Made by a program: the position numbers and the translations under genes | Assembly: GCF_014205845.1 (NCBI RefSeq) | Contig: NZ_JACHCR010000016.1 | Location: 62,001 to 126,000 of the forward strand | DNA: 64,000 nucleotides | Origin: Mucilaginibacter cryoferens | GTDB lineage: Bacteria; Bacteroidota; Bacteroidia; Sphingobacteriales; Sphingobacteriaceae | Direction: 5' to 3' | Notes under the pieces: generated by a model | The model's database searches: none | What the model was told of the DNA's origin: nothing | Seen by the model: the letters and a program-made list of their open reading frames with translations, nothing else | In this document: positions 25,964-34,137 of the stretch, piece after piece | Position numbering within the stretch: position 1 is the first letter of the stretch | How the letters are laid out: the number at the start of each line of letters is the position of its first letter

Positions 25964-27223
25964 ATGATGAATTTTCAATCAAAGTGGTCACGCCGGAATT
26001 TTCTCGCGGCCGTAGCTGTTGGCGGGGCCGGTAGTGCTTTAATGATGAACCCGCTGGCAGCCTGGGCTTTCGACGAGGTAGACCCGCGAGTAGCTAAAAT
26101 AGTAGCTGGTACGATAGGCATAGACACCCATAATCATATCGATGTACCTCTTACCACAGCTGATGTGCCCGGTCCTGACATCGACCTGGCGGGCGAGATG
26201 AGGTTATCGGGTTTATCGGCCATCTGCATGACATTTGCTGTAGATTATCAGAAATTACAAAATCCGGGAGAGGCGTACGAGCGGTTCCTGAATGGCGTAA
26301 CTGCTATGGATCAACAGCTTACCCGCAACGGCATAAAGCGCTCTCTGAACCTCGCCGACCTTCGCACTGCCCATAACAATCACCAACCCACTGTAATTCA
26401 ATCTGTAGAAGGTGCCCATTTTTTGGAAGGGCATCTGGACCGGTTGAGCGTAGCGTACGAACGCAGTTTACGCCACCTCACACTGCTTCATGACAGCGAT
26501 GCCTCCGTGCCATTGGGAGACGTTTTCACCAATCCTCCACGCTGGGGCGGGCTTACCGCTTTTGGGGCCGATGTAATAAGAGAATGTAACAGGCTGGGCA
26601 TCCTGGTAGATCTTTCGCATGCCAGTGCCGAAACTGTGACTGTGGCACTTAAAGTGGCCACTCAGCCGGTATTGATATCCCACACCGGCCTGGATACCCG
26701 CCTGGGGCAGAACGAGAACATGGCCCGTATGATGCGACCACGACTCATCAGCAAGGAGCAGGCAAAACTGGTAGCCGACACCGGGGGCGTAATTGGCGTA
26801 TGGACACACCTTTCCGATTCGGCATTAGAGTATGCCCAAAACATTAGGGCTTTGGTTGATGTGGTTGGCGTAGACCATGTATGCATAGGTACCGATACAA
26901 AATTAACCCCGCCGTACAGACCTGCCGGCGATTTTGATCACAAACCTGGTGGCCTCGGCCTGCAGCCCGGCGGCGATCCCGGCAATCATCATGACGGCCC
27001 TCCTCCGGGCGGCGACAAAGGCTCTGGGGGACCAGGCGGTGGCCAAAATCGTAACAGACCAGGCGAACGCACTAACCAAACCTGGCAGGACCAGAAAGTG
27101 GGGTTTTACTACGCTGTAGTGGATGCCATGTTAAAAACAGGCTTTACTGCAGATGAGATAGGCAAAGTAGGTGGCGGCAACTTTTGCCGTGTGTTTGATG
27201 CAGCAACCACAGGTAAGCCTTAA
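25964..27223 (+). CDS. membrane dipeptidase (peptidase M19) with unusual insertion
   Basis: The product has 419 residues from ATG 25964. A Tat signal (SKWSRRNFLAAVAVGGAGSAL) indicates folded export. M19 landmarks are: SVEGAHFLEG (bridging Glu), VDLSHASAET, PVLISHTGL (His ligands) and VCIGTDTK (Asp). The first metal motif is DTHNHID, with His56 and His58, where the family normally has His-x-Asp. A Gly/Pro-rich insert of ~55 residues follows TPPYRPAG (~315-365). It should act on dipeptides or a related amide in the periplasm; the altered ligand makes the exact activity uncertain. Confidence 0.87.
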   Translation: MMNFQSKWSRRNFLAAVAVGGAGSALMMNPLAAWAFDEVDPRVAKIVAGTIGIDTHNHIDVPLTTADVPGPDIDLAGEMRLSGLSAICMTFAVDYQKLQNPGEAYERFLNGVTAMDQQLTRNGIKRSLNLADLRTAHNNHQPTVIQSVEGAHFLEGHLDRLSVAYERSLRHLTLLHDSDASVPLGDVFTNPPRWGGLTAFGADVIRECNRLGILVDLSHASAETVTVALKVATQPVLISHTGLDTRLGQNENMARMMRPRLISKEQAKLVADTGGVIGVWTHLSDSALEYAQNIRALVDVVGVDHVCIGTDTKLTPPYRPAGDFDHKPGGLGLQPGGDPGNHHDGPPPGGDKGSGGPGGGQNRNRPGERTNQTWQDQKVGFYYAVVDAMLKTGFTADEIGKVGGGNFCRVFDAATTGKP

Positions 27224-27428
27224 AGGCCCGATGCCGGCAATTGCTCTAACGCCCGCAAATAACGCTATTGCTTAACCACAGCTTTTATAAGATTAGAGGT
27301 TAGTTGCCCGCTCTTGCACACAATTTCTCAAACTTGCACACTTATTATACAATTTACTAATAAACCACAGATTATCAAAAGGTTATTTTGATATTTAAGC
27401 ATATAAGTACTCAACAAAGTTTTTAAGG

Positions 27429-27464
27429 AATGGGGAGGTATAGGGCGAGCCTATCTTCCCCATT
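27429..27464. other. strong hairpin in the 27.2-27.7 kb intergenic region
   Basis: AATGGGGA (27429-27436) pairs with TCCCCATT (27457-27464); an inner ATAGG/CCTAT stem closes a GCGAG loop. No gene lies in the 515-bp region (27224-27738). The hairpin is not followed by a T-run, so it is more likely a structured RNA or repeat than a terminator. Confidence 0.6.
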
Positions 27465-27577
27465 ATTTAAACTTCACATTATTTCTCAATTTGGATCAAT
27501 TGTTATACAATTAAATTCAACTTGCTTATTTTCAATTTTTTATACAGACTTTTATATATCATAGTTAATTTAGGATC

Positions 27578-27610
27578 GGGGAGGTTGAGTAACGGCGATC
27601 TCCCTTTTTT
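27578..27610 (+). terminator. rho-independent-type terminator
   Basis: GGGAG and CTCCC form a stem followed by TTTTTT, like the terminator at 15605. It ends whatever is transcribed rightward from this region, either the dipeptidase message or a short RNA from ~27.4 kb. Confidence 0.65.
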
Positions 27611-27738
27611 ATTTGCGTGAGTATGAAGTGAATATCGGCCATCGCTCAAAAATACGCGCCCGGCTGTCCGTAGTCTCCGACTACAGTGTAAAAGCCTTCG
27701 GGATACCCAGCTAACATCTGCCCACACAAAGCACTATT

Positions 27739-28092
27739 TTACTGCTCTACAAAATGCCAGCATACGCCGGCAATATCAATAACGTTTACCTCTTTTCCAT
27801 AGGGTTGCCGGCTTATCTCCCCTATGCGGATGCCATACTTTTGAGGTAACTGTTTATCAAGTACACCGTTTCTGAATCCTTCGGCGCTGGTTACTTTTAC
27901 GCTCAGCATAAAGTTTTGTGCAAATTCTGCATTATCTAATTGCTGAAGAATGAAACGGCATTCGTCGCGCTGAAAGCCAACATATCCGGGCACCTCCCAA
28001 TTGATCTGGAAACCAAGTTCCTGAAAAAAACTTTTAGATTCTTCAAAGTTGCTTCCCGAAGGCACAAATGGCTCTAATGATAAAAACTTCAT
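27739..28092 (-). CDS. VOC superfamily (glyoxalase/bleomycin-resistance-like) protein
   Basis: The ATG at 28092 gives 117 residues beginning MKFLSLEPFVPSGSNFEESKSFFQELGF, the usual single-domain VOC opening. DECRFILQQLDN and VNVIDIAGVCWHFVEQ complete the beta-alpha-beta-beta-beta units. The ORF remains open upstream to 28173, but that part does not fit the family. The substrate is unknown; it is probably a homodimer in the cytosol. Confidence 0.85.
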   Translation of the reverse strand: MKFLSLEPFVPSGSNFEESKSFFQELGFQINWEVPGYVGFQRDECRFILQQLDNAEFAQNFMLSVKVTSAEGFRNGVLDKQLPQKYGIRIGEISRQPYGKEVNVIDIAGVCWHFVEQ

Positions 28093-28305
28093 AGGCTGCT
28101 TATTTATATCAAATATAACAGAAGCTATAAACTTGTCAAGAACCAGGTGTAGTGTAAGCGGCAATAGTATCATTTACAATACAAACCATACAAAAAAACC
28201 AGCCCGGTTTACCGGTTTAAGCAAGAAACAGCCTACATTTCTCTTTGGCGTTTAATTTGCTTAATGCATAACATATGCAATAAGGCATTACCTCAGCAAG
28301 CATAA

Positions 28306-29199
28306 ATGGTTATAAATATTCTGAAAGCAGCCCGGCATTTTATCTTTAATAAAAACGCGCAAAAAAACTTTAAAAATCAATCGGCGTTAAACAAAGTGTT
28401 AAGGCCCTTTATTGCCGCAAGTTTTATTCAAAACAGAACTTCATTTATCCATATCTTTTCTTACCTGTCGGGAGCGTTTCGGCAGCATCAGAAATTGCGC
28501 ATCCTTGCACACCATTATACCTTTTTGAGCGCAACATTCTCACAAAACCAACTTAGAAATCTATTTTTTACAGGTATTGATTGTTATATTGATTTTGATG
28601 CAGAAAACAAATACAGTGTTGTGCTTAGCTTTAGCTCGATGCTTGAATTTGAAGGCTCTTTATCTTTGATCTATAAAGTAAACAATGCCGAAATTGCCCA
28701 CCTGTCTTTTTCAATTGCACCCGGAGATCTTTTTGATATCGACGACGACAATGTTTTATTTATAGCCTGTTTGCAAAAAAATGGGGCGTTACAATCCAGC
28801 ATCAACATGGCTACAAAACACTTTAAGGATATAGACCCGGCCCGGATATTGATGAAGGTTTTAGAATCATTAGCAGATACTTTGTCGATATCCACCTGTA
28901 TAGGTGTATCAGCCGCCAACCAGCTAACAGCCATCAAACATTCTACCGTCGAGAAATTTTCCTCCATTTATGATGAACTATGGATAGAAAACGGAGGCAT
29001 ATTAAAAAACGGGGATTATATTATTTCGTTACCCCTGCCACAAAAGAGCCTGCTCGCCATTAAACAAACCCATAGAAACCGGGCTATAAAGAAACGCGGG
29101 CGACTGCTGGAAATATACAATAGCGTGCATCAAAACATGCAGCGCAACCTGCTAAAAAGCAATGATTTGATCATTTACCCGCTGAATCGCGCGTCATGA
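28306..29199 (+). CDS. VirK/YbjX family protein (DUF535)
   Basis: The 297-residue product has the DUF535 pattern: HIFSYLSGAFRQHQKLRILAHHY near 45-70, ISTCIGVSAANQL, SSIYDELWIENGG, the PLPQKSLLAIKQTHRNRAIKKRGRLLEIYNS block near the end. No signal peptide. VirK/YbjX proteins are linked to envelope properties in enterobacteria; the biochemical role is unknown. It is spaced 96 bases from the following methyltransferase gene on the same strand. Confidence 0.85.
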   Translation: MVINILKAARHFIFNKNAQKNFKNQSALNKVLRPFIAASFIQNRTSFIHIFSYLSGAFRQHQKLRILAHHYTFLSATFSQNQLRNLFFTGIDCYIDFDAENKYSVVLSFSSMLEFEGSLSLIYKVNNAEIAHLSFSIAPGDLFDIDDDNVLFIACLQKNGALQSSINMATKHFKDIDPARILMKVLESLADTLSISTCIGVSAANQLTAIKHSTVEKFSSIYDELWIENGGILKNGDYIISLPLPQKSLLAIKQTHRNRAIKKRGRLLEIYNSVHQNMQRNLLKSNDLIIYPLNRAS

Positions 29200-29295
29200 A
29201 AGTTTCCGCAGCATTAAACCGGGCTATCAATCCCCAATATCCGGGCGTTGGAGATTAAGCTTCCTTAGCTGATACACCATTACTGCTAAACAATT

Positions 29296-30267
29296 ATGTT
29301 TGCATATATAGCAAACACCAAATTGACCAAACAAAAATCGGGCATCAGTTCTATTAATTTACCGGCGCTTACAACTGCGCTTGAGATACAACATGCAATA
29401 GAAACCGTAGCAGCAACCACATCGCTTTACGAAGAAAAAAACTTTGATAAACGCCTGGATGCTATCGACCTCATCGAATTTGAGATCATCTATCGGCTCG
29501 AAACACTCCTGTCCCAATCAGCCGAAACGGATAAACTGATAGCGCTAAAACATCGCGCCGAAAAAGTAAAAACCGAACTGGAAGAAATTGATACTAACCT
29601 GTTTCAAAAGCTACAGACTGGTTTGCGAACGGGCGAATATACCCGAGAGCCACTCAAAACGATGGTTTATAAATATGTAGATTTTTGTGAATGCGATAAC
29701 ACGGCGACTGCCGGCTACGATACCCTGGACGTTTTTATAAACGGACTTACCCACCTGGCAACCATACCCGCCCAAACTAAACAGCTGGAACCAGGGATGG
29801 TTTACTACCAAAAGACACCGGCCCGCATCATTTTTGAACTTACGGCGCAATGTGATTTTGGGAACGACGATATTTTTTTCGACCTCGGCTCGGGCCTGGG
29901 GCAGGCAGCCATATTGGTAAACCTGCTTACCGGCGTTACCGTTAAAGGCATAGAGTTTGAACCCGCCTTTTGCCATTACGCCACCGCCTGCGCCGCCAAT
30001 CTTAATTTAACCGGTGTAACTTTTATAAACACCGACGCACGAGCGGCAGATTATACCAAAGGAACCGTGTTTTTTATGTTTACCCCCTTCAGAGGCCAAA
30101 TGATGCAGGAGGTTTTGGAGATGTTATGGAAAGAATCGTTAAGCAGAAAAATCAGGATCATTACTTACGGTCCCTGTACCGCCCAGGTTGCTTTGCAAAG
30201 CTGGCTTAGTTCTGCAGCACCGGCAGATGATAATGTTTATAGGCTGCACATTTTTAATAGCCTATAG
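29296..30267 (+). CDS. class I SAM-dependent methyltransferase
   Basis: The 323-residue product has a mostly helical N-terminal half. A Rossmann methyltransferase domain starts near residue 190: FFDLGSGLGQAAILVNLL (motif I), VKGIEFEPAFCHYA (acidic ribose contact), TFINTDARAADY and TVFFMFTPFRGQMM (motif IV-like). The target is unknown. The preceding gene (28306) may be in the same unit. Confidence 0.82.
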   Translation: MFAYIANTKLTKQKSGISSINLPALTTALEIQHAIETVAATTSLYEEKNFDKRLDAIDLIEFEIIYRLETLLSQSAETDKLIALKHRAEKVKTELEEIDTNLFQKLQTGLRTGEYTREPLKTMVYKYVDFCECDNTATAGYDTLDVFINGLTHLATIPAQTKQLEPGMVYYQKTPARIIFELTAQCDFGNDDIFFDLGSGLGQAAILVNLLTGVTVKGIEFEPAFCHYATACAANLNLTGVTFINTDARAADYTKGTVFFMFTPFRGQMMQEVLEMLWKESLSRKIRIITYGPCTAQVALQSWLSSAAPADDNVYRLHIFNSL

Positions 30268-30402
30268 CTTAGCTTTACCAAAGTATAACTATCAACAATA
30301 TACCCCTTGGCTAAAACCATCACCAGGTAAAAATTGTATTCGAAAAAACATAATTACTGATAACATGTTGCACTTTTGTATTACACAAAAATCACTCAAT
30401 TT

Positions 30403-31446
30403 ATGACATCTGTAAAAGCTTACGCGGCACAGGGTGCAGAAACACCGCTGGCGCCATTTTCGATAGACAGACGCGAGCCGGGCGCCGATGACGTCGAGAT
30501 CAAAATATTATATTGCGGGGTTTGCCACTCTGATATTCACACGGCACGTAACGAATGGGGCGGCACCATTTACCCTGCCGTACCCGGTCACGAAATTGTG
30601 GGCACAGTTACCCGTGTTGGCAATGGTGTTACCAAATTTAAAGCAGGCGATACCGTTGGTGTAGGTTGCTTTGTAGACTCGTGCATGCATTGCGCCAACT
30701 GTAAAAACGATTTGGAACAATATTGCCAAAACGGCCATACCCAAACCTATAACTCGCAAAGCCAGGATAAAAAAACCATTACCTTGGGTGGCTATTCGAG
30801 CCATATTGTAGTTACCCAACACTTTGTGCTATCGGTATCAGACAAATTACCGTTGGAGAAAGTTGCGCCTTTACTATGCGCCGGTATCACCACCTATTCG
30901 CCACTGCGCCACTGGGGTGTAAAAGCGGGCGATAAACTTGCCGTTGTTGGTTTAGGGGGCCTGGGCCATATGGCCGTTAAACTGGCAGCCTCTATGGGTG
31001 CCGAAGTAACCATGCTAAGCCGCTCCAAAAGTAAAGAAAAAGATGCTGCCGAATTGGGCGCGCATCACTTTAAACTAACTACCGATAAAAACACCATGGC
31101 CGAACTGGCCAACAGCTTTAACTTTATTATAGATACGGTTTCGGCACCGCACGATTATAATGAGTACCTCAACCTGCTCACTACCGATGGTGTAATGGTT
31201 TTATTGGGTGCCCCGCCAGAGCCTACCGCGGTAGCTGCTTTTCCGTTTATAATGGGCCGCCGAAGCCTTGTTGGATCATTAGTAGGCGGCATCAAAGAAA
31301 CCCAGGAAATGCTGGATTACTGTGCCGAACATAACATAACCTCCGATGTAGAGGTTATAGGAATTGATAAAATCAACGAAGCTTACGAACGTACCCTTGC
31401 AGGCCAGGTACATTACCGCTTTGTAATTGATATGAATACTTTATAA
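30403..31446 (+). CDS. zinc-dependent NAD(P)-dependent alcohol dehydrogenase (YahK-like)
   Basis: From ATG 30403 the product has 347 residues. Catalytic zinc ligands are Cys41 in GVCHSDIH and His63-Glu64 in PGHEIVG, with the partner Cys in LLCAGITTY. The structural zinc Cys cluster is in DSCMHCANCKNDLEQYC. The cofactor motif is GLGGLGHMAVKLAA. It belongs to the cinnamyl-alcohol-dehydrogenase branch that reduces aldehydes with NADPH. A bidirectional terminator follows. Confidence 0.94.
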   Translation: MTSVKAYAAQGAETPLAPFSIDRREPGADDVEIKILYCGVCHSDIHTARNEWGGTIYPAVPGHEIVGTVTRVGNGVTKFKAGDTVGVGCFVDSCMHCANCKNDLEQYCQNGHTQTYNSQSQDKKTITLGGYSSHIVVTQHFVLSVSDKLPLEKVAPLLCAGITTYSPLRHWGVKAGDKLAVVGLGGLGHMAVKLAASMGAEVTMLSRSKSKEKDAAELGAHHFKLTTDKNTMAELANSFNFIIDTVSAPHDYNEYLNLLTTDGVMVLLGAPPEPTAVAAFPFIMGRRSLVGSLVGGIKETQEMLDYCAEHNITSDVEVIGIDKINEAYERTLAGQVHYRFVIDMNTL

Positions 31447-31463
31447 TAGCAGCATTATGCGTT

Positions 31464-31500
31464 AAAAAAGACTGGTTACATTGCGTGGCCGGTCTTTTTT
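31464..31500. terminator. terminator after the alcohol dehydrogenase gene
   Basis: AAAAAAGAC and GTCTTTTTT arms with a GG/CC inner pair enclose a 13-base loop. A-run and T-run allow function on either strand. Confidence 0.8.
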
Positions 31501-31595
31501 ATTTCGGCAAAAACCGGGTTAAAATTGGGTATATTTATTTGCATCCAAAAAACATAACAATACCGCCCGCTGTTTACATTATAAATACAACTGCC

Positions 31596-32537
31596 ATGCC
31601 CAACCATACCACTCCAACCTGGCCCGTTTTAAATTACCACAGTTTAAAAGATACCATTGCCACCGTGCACATGTACACCCAGATAGTAGGCAAAATACGC
31701 TTGCAAAAAATGCCATGGATCAATCACTCCTGGCAGGTTACTTTGTATGTGAGCGTTACCGGTTTAACTACCGGCAGTATGCCTTATAGGGATGGTATTT
31801 TTCAGATCGATCTTGATTTCATCAGCCACCAGGTACAGGTGAGTACCAGCATGGGCGCTAAGCTTAATTTTGCGTTGGGCGGTAAAACCGTGGCTGCCTT
31901 TTATAACCAATTAATGGATACTTTGCAGCAGGCAGGCATTGATGTGGCTATTTACGCTGTACCAAACGAAGTAGACCCCGCCGTACCTTTTGCAGACAAC
32001 CACACTCCCTGCGGATACGATGCCACAGTAATGCACAATCTTTGGCAGGCATTGGTGAGGATACATAATGTATTTACCGATTTCAGGGCCGGTTTCAGCG
32101 GGAAGAATAGCCCGGTGCACTTTTTCTGGGGCGGCTTTGATCTGGCGGTTACCCGCTTTTCGGGCCGGCCGGCCCCACTGCACCAGGGATCTATGCCCAA
32201 TATGCCTAAGGTGGTAATGCAGGAAGCCTACTCGCACGAAGTAAGCTCTTGCGGATTTTGGCCTGGGTCTGATGCTTTTCCACAACCCTCCTTTTATGCC
32301 TATTGTTACCCTACACCTGATGACTTTGGCAAGCAGCAGGTTGCCCCACCAGAAGCATTTTACAGTGCAGAAATGGGCGAGTTTTTTCTCACCTACGAAT
32401 CTGTACAACGATCTGCCAATCCCGAGGAAACGCTGTTGAAGTTTATGCAATCTACCTACGATGCCGCAGCTACAACCGGCAACTGGGACAAAACCCTGCA
32501 ATGCGACCTACAGGCGCTTAAAAATAGCAACAGTTAA
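31596..32537 (+). CDS. DUF5996 family protein
   Basis: From ATG 31596 the product has 313 residues. The opening TWPVLNYHSLKDTIATVHMYTQIVGKIRL and NHSWQVTLYVSVTGLTT are typical of DUF5996. HFFWGGFDLAVTRFSGR and QEAYSHEVSSCGFWPG follow near the middle. Function unknown; no signal peptide or cofactor motif. It stands alone with a terminator on each side. Confidence 0.83.
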   Translation: MPNHTTPTWPVLNYHSLKDTIATVHMYTQIVGKIRLQKMPWINHSWQVTLYVSVTGLTTGSMPYRDGIFQIDLDFISHQVQVSTSMGAKLNFALGGKTVAAFYNQLMDTLQQAGIDVAIYAVPNEVDPAVPFADNHTPCGYDATVMHNLWQALVRIHNVFTDFRAGFSGKNSPVHFFWGGFDLAVTRFSGRPAPLHQGSMPNMPKVVMQEAYSHEVSSCGFWPGSDAFPQPSFYAYCYPTPDDFGKQQVAPPEAFYSAEMGEFFLTYESVQRSANPEETLLKFMQSTYDAAATTGNWDKTLQCDLQALKNSNS

Positions 32538-32541
32538 ACTG

Positions 32542-32562
32542 AAAGCCTTCGGCAGGCTTTTT
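32542..32562 (+). terminator. terminator after the DUF5996 gene
   Basis: AAAGCCT (32542-32548), a TCGGC loop and AGGCTTT (32554-32560) followed by further T residues. Confidence 0.8.
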
Positions 32563-32871
32563 GCAAAACAGGAGTTAGCTTTATTGCCGTTGATGGAAGA
32601 GCATATTCAAAGAAAACAAAAACACCTTTAAAATTGCATTTGATGGTCAGCACCTGGCAGAGACCGAAGCGTTCAGATACACCCAATACCTCAAAACCGA
32701 ACTTGATAAATAGCATGCCATTGTTTTTAAGATAGTGTAGCGCAATTTTTATTTATCAAAAGTTGAAGGTTGCAGCACAAACAAAATACAGAAACTTTGC
32801 TTATTATTACTGCATAAAGGCGGTGTTCTCCTCTCCCGTTTTCAATCATCAGTAAAGCAAAATTAAAGTAT
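32563..32871. other. intergenic region with a possible gene remnant
   Basis: No complete gene. In one plus frame, about 32591-32712, an open stretch of ~40 codons ends IAFDGQHLAETEAFRYTQYLKTELDK and a TAG, without a start codon; it may be the tail of a decayed gene. A TTG at 32770-32772 and AAACTTTG at 32792-32799 form a plausible promoter for the DUF1003 gene. Confidence 0.45.
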
Positions 32872-33288
32872 ATGGAAAAAAGCAGAACATGGCATCAAAA
32901 GCATTCAGAATCATTAGGATTTGGTCAGCGGCTGGCAGATAGTGTAGCCAGGGGAATGGGATCGTGGCGGTTTATTATCATCCAAACCTTAATTGTTATT
33001 TTATGGATGGGCCTTAACGTAATTGCTTTTGTAGGGCATTGGGATGTATATCCATTTATATTACTTAACCTGCTGTTTTCTACCCAGGCTGCCTACGCGG
33101 CTCCTATCATTATGATGGCTCAAAACCGCCAGGGTGAGCGCGACCGAACGCAGGCCGATGAGGATTACAGAACAAACGTAGAGGCAAAAAAAGAGATTGA
33201 ACAATTACTCGCCCGCCTCAATTCCATCGAAATTGATAAACTGGATAAGATCATTGAGATGCTGCAGGTTGTTAATGAAAAAAAGTAG
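32872..33288 (+). CDS. DUF1003 family membrane protein
   Basis: The 138-residue product has two membrane helices (~35-56 and ~62-82). The DUF1003 signature includes FGQRLADSVARGMGSWRFIIIQ and the loop NLLFSTQAAYAAPIIMMAQNRQ. A charged helical tail (EAKKEIEQLLARLNSIEIDKLDKI) forms a short coiled coil. The function is unknown; the family is widespread in bacteria. Confidence 0.88.
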   Translation: MEKSRTWHQKHSESLGFGQRLADSVARGMGSWRFIIIQTLIVILWMGLNVIAFVGHWDVYPFILLNLLFSTQAAYAAPIIMMAQNRQGERDRTQADEDYRTNVEAKKEIEQLLARLNSIEIDKLDKIIEMLQVVNEKK

Positions 33289-33311
33289 GCGTACTGCTTC
33301 TAATTAAAAAC

Positions 33312-33403
33312 TGTCATCGATACGAGTGAGAAATCCTAGACGCATTGCATGGTTGTTTGGCATACCGCATAAGATTTCTCCTCGTACCTCGCTCGAAATG
33401 ACA
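33312..33403. repeat. imperfect palindrome between convergent genes
   Basis: TGTCAT with GAGTGAGAAATC on the left mirrors GATTTCTC and CGCTCGAAATGACA on the right. A shorter copy of one half lies at 20559-20613. It separates the DUF1003 and azoreductase genes and may act as a two-way hairpin. Confidence 0.7.
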
Positions 33404-33412
33404 ATCGGTTGG

Positions 33413-34009
33413 CTACAACTCAATCCCGGCAACGGCTTTCTCCAGAGCGGTATCTTTTAAATTGGGCACGTTTACGCCTTCAACCCTGATGGCCTTTAAA
33501 TCGGTCATCCCTAAAAAGCCAAGCAGGGCGCGTAAATATTGCTCGGTAAAATCATAGGCTTTCATAAAACCTTCGCTGTAAACGCCGCCGCTTGAAATAG
33601 CCAGGTAAACTTTTTTATTCTTCACCAACCCTTCGGGCCCTTTTTCAGAGTAGTTAAAAGTTTGGCCAACACGTGCAATATGATCTATCCAAACCTTTAA
33701 GGTAGAGTGGATGCTAAAATTATACATTGGCGCGCCTATTACAATTACATCGGCATCTTTTAATTGGGCTATGGCAGCGTCAGAATGTTTTACCGCTTCC
33801 GTCAACTCCGGACTGTGGTTTTCTATGGGCGTAAAAAAGGAATTTATATGAACCTCTTCCAGGTGCGGGAAAGGGGTTTTGGTAAGATCATGAACTACAA
33901 CCGTGCTACCCGGGTTTGCTGCCTCTAATTTATCAACTATAGCATTACCTAATTTAACGCTAAACGATGCGCCGCCGCGCGGGCTTGATATTAAATGTAA
34001 TATTTTCAT
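33413..34009 (-). CDS. azoR: FMN-dependent NADH-azoreductase
   Basis: From ATG 34009 the product has 198 residues. The flavodoxin-like fold shows ISSPRGGASFSVKLG (FMN phosphate), APMYNFSIHSTLKVWIDHIARVGQTFNYSEKGPEGL (FMN and quinone pocket), and SSGGVYSEG. It reduces quinones and azo compounds with two electrons. Its promoter (TAGGTTTG on the minus strand, 34028-34035) has a strong palindrome just upstream, which points to control by a redox or quinone-sensing repressor that is not in this window. Confidence 0.93.
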   Translation of the reverse strand: MKILHLISSPRGGASFSVKLGNAIVDKLEAANPGSTVVVHDLTKTPFPHLEEVHINSFFTPIENHSPELTEAVKHSDAAIAQLKDADVIVIGAPMYNFSIHSTLKVWIDHIARVGQTFNYSEKGPEGLVKNKKVYLAISSGGVYSEGFMKAYDFTEQYLRALLGFLGMTDLKAIRVEGVNVPNLKDTALEKAVAGIEL

Positions 34010-34027
34010 TTCTATAAGTATATAGCA

Positions 34028-34035
34028 CAAACCTA
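34028..34035 (-). promoter_or_regulatory. -7 element of azoR
   Basis: On the minus strand TAGGTTTG matches TAnnTTTG exactly, 19 bases from the ATG. Confidence 0.55.
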
Positions 34036-34062
34036 TCCATATATAATATGTAAAAGATATTA

Positions 34063-34096
34063 CTATCCCAAAGGATAGTGGTATCCTTTAGGATAG
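34063..34096. promoter_or_regulatory. palindromic operator candidate upstream of azoR
   Basis: CTATCCCAAAGGATA (34063-34077), a GTGG spacer, and TATCCTTTAGGATAG (34082-34096) pair with one mismatch in 15. An extra half-site CTATCC lies at 34033-34038 over the promoter. Each arm is itself a near-palindrome around AAAGG/CCTTT, so two regulator dimers could bind. Confidence 0.7.
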
Positions 34097-34137
34097 CAGG
34101 GCCAACACGTTAAGGGGGAGGATCAAAAGACTATAGC

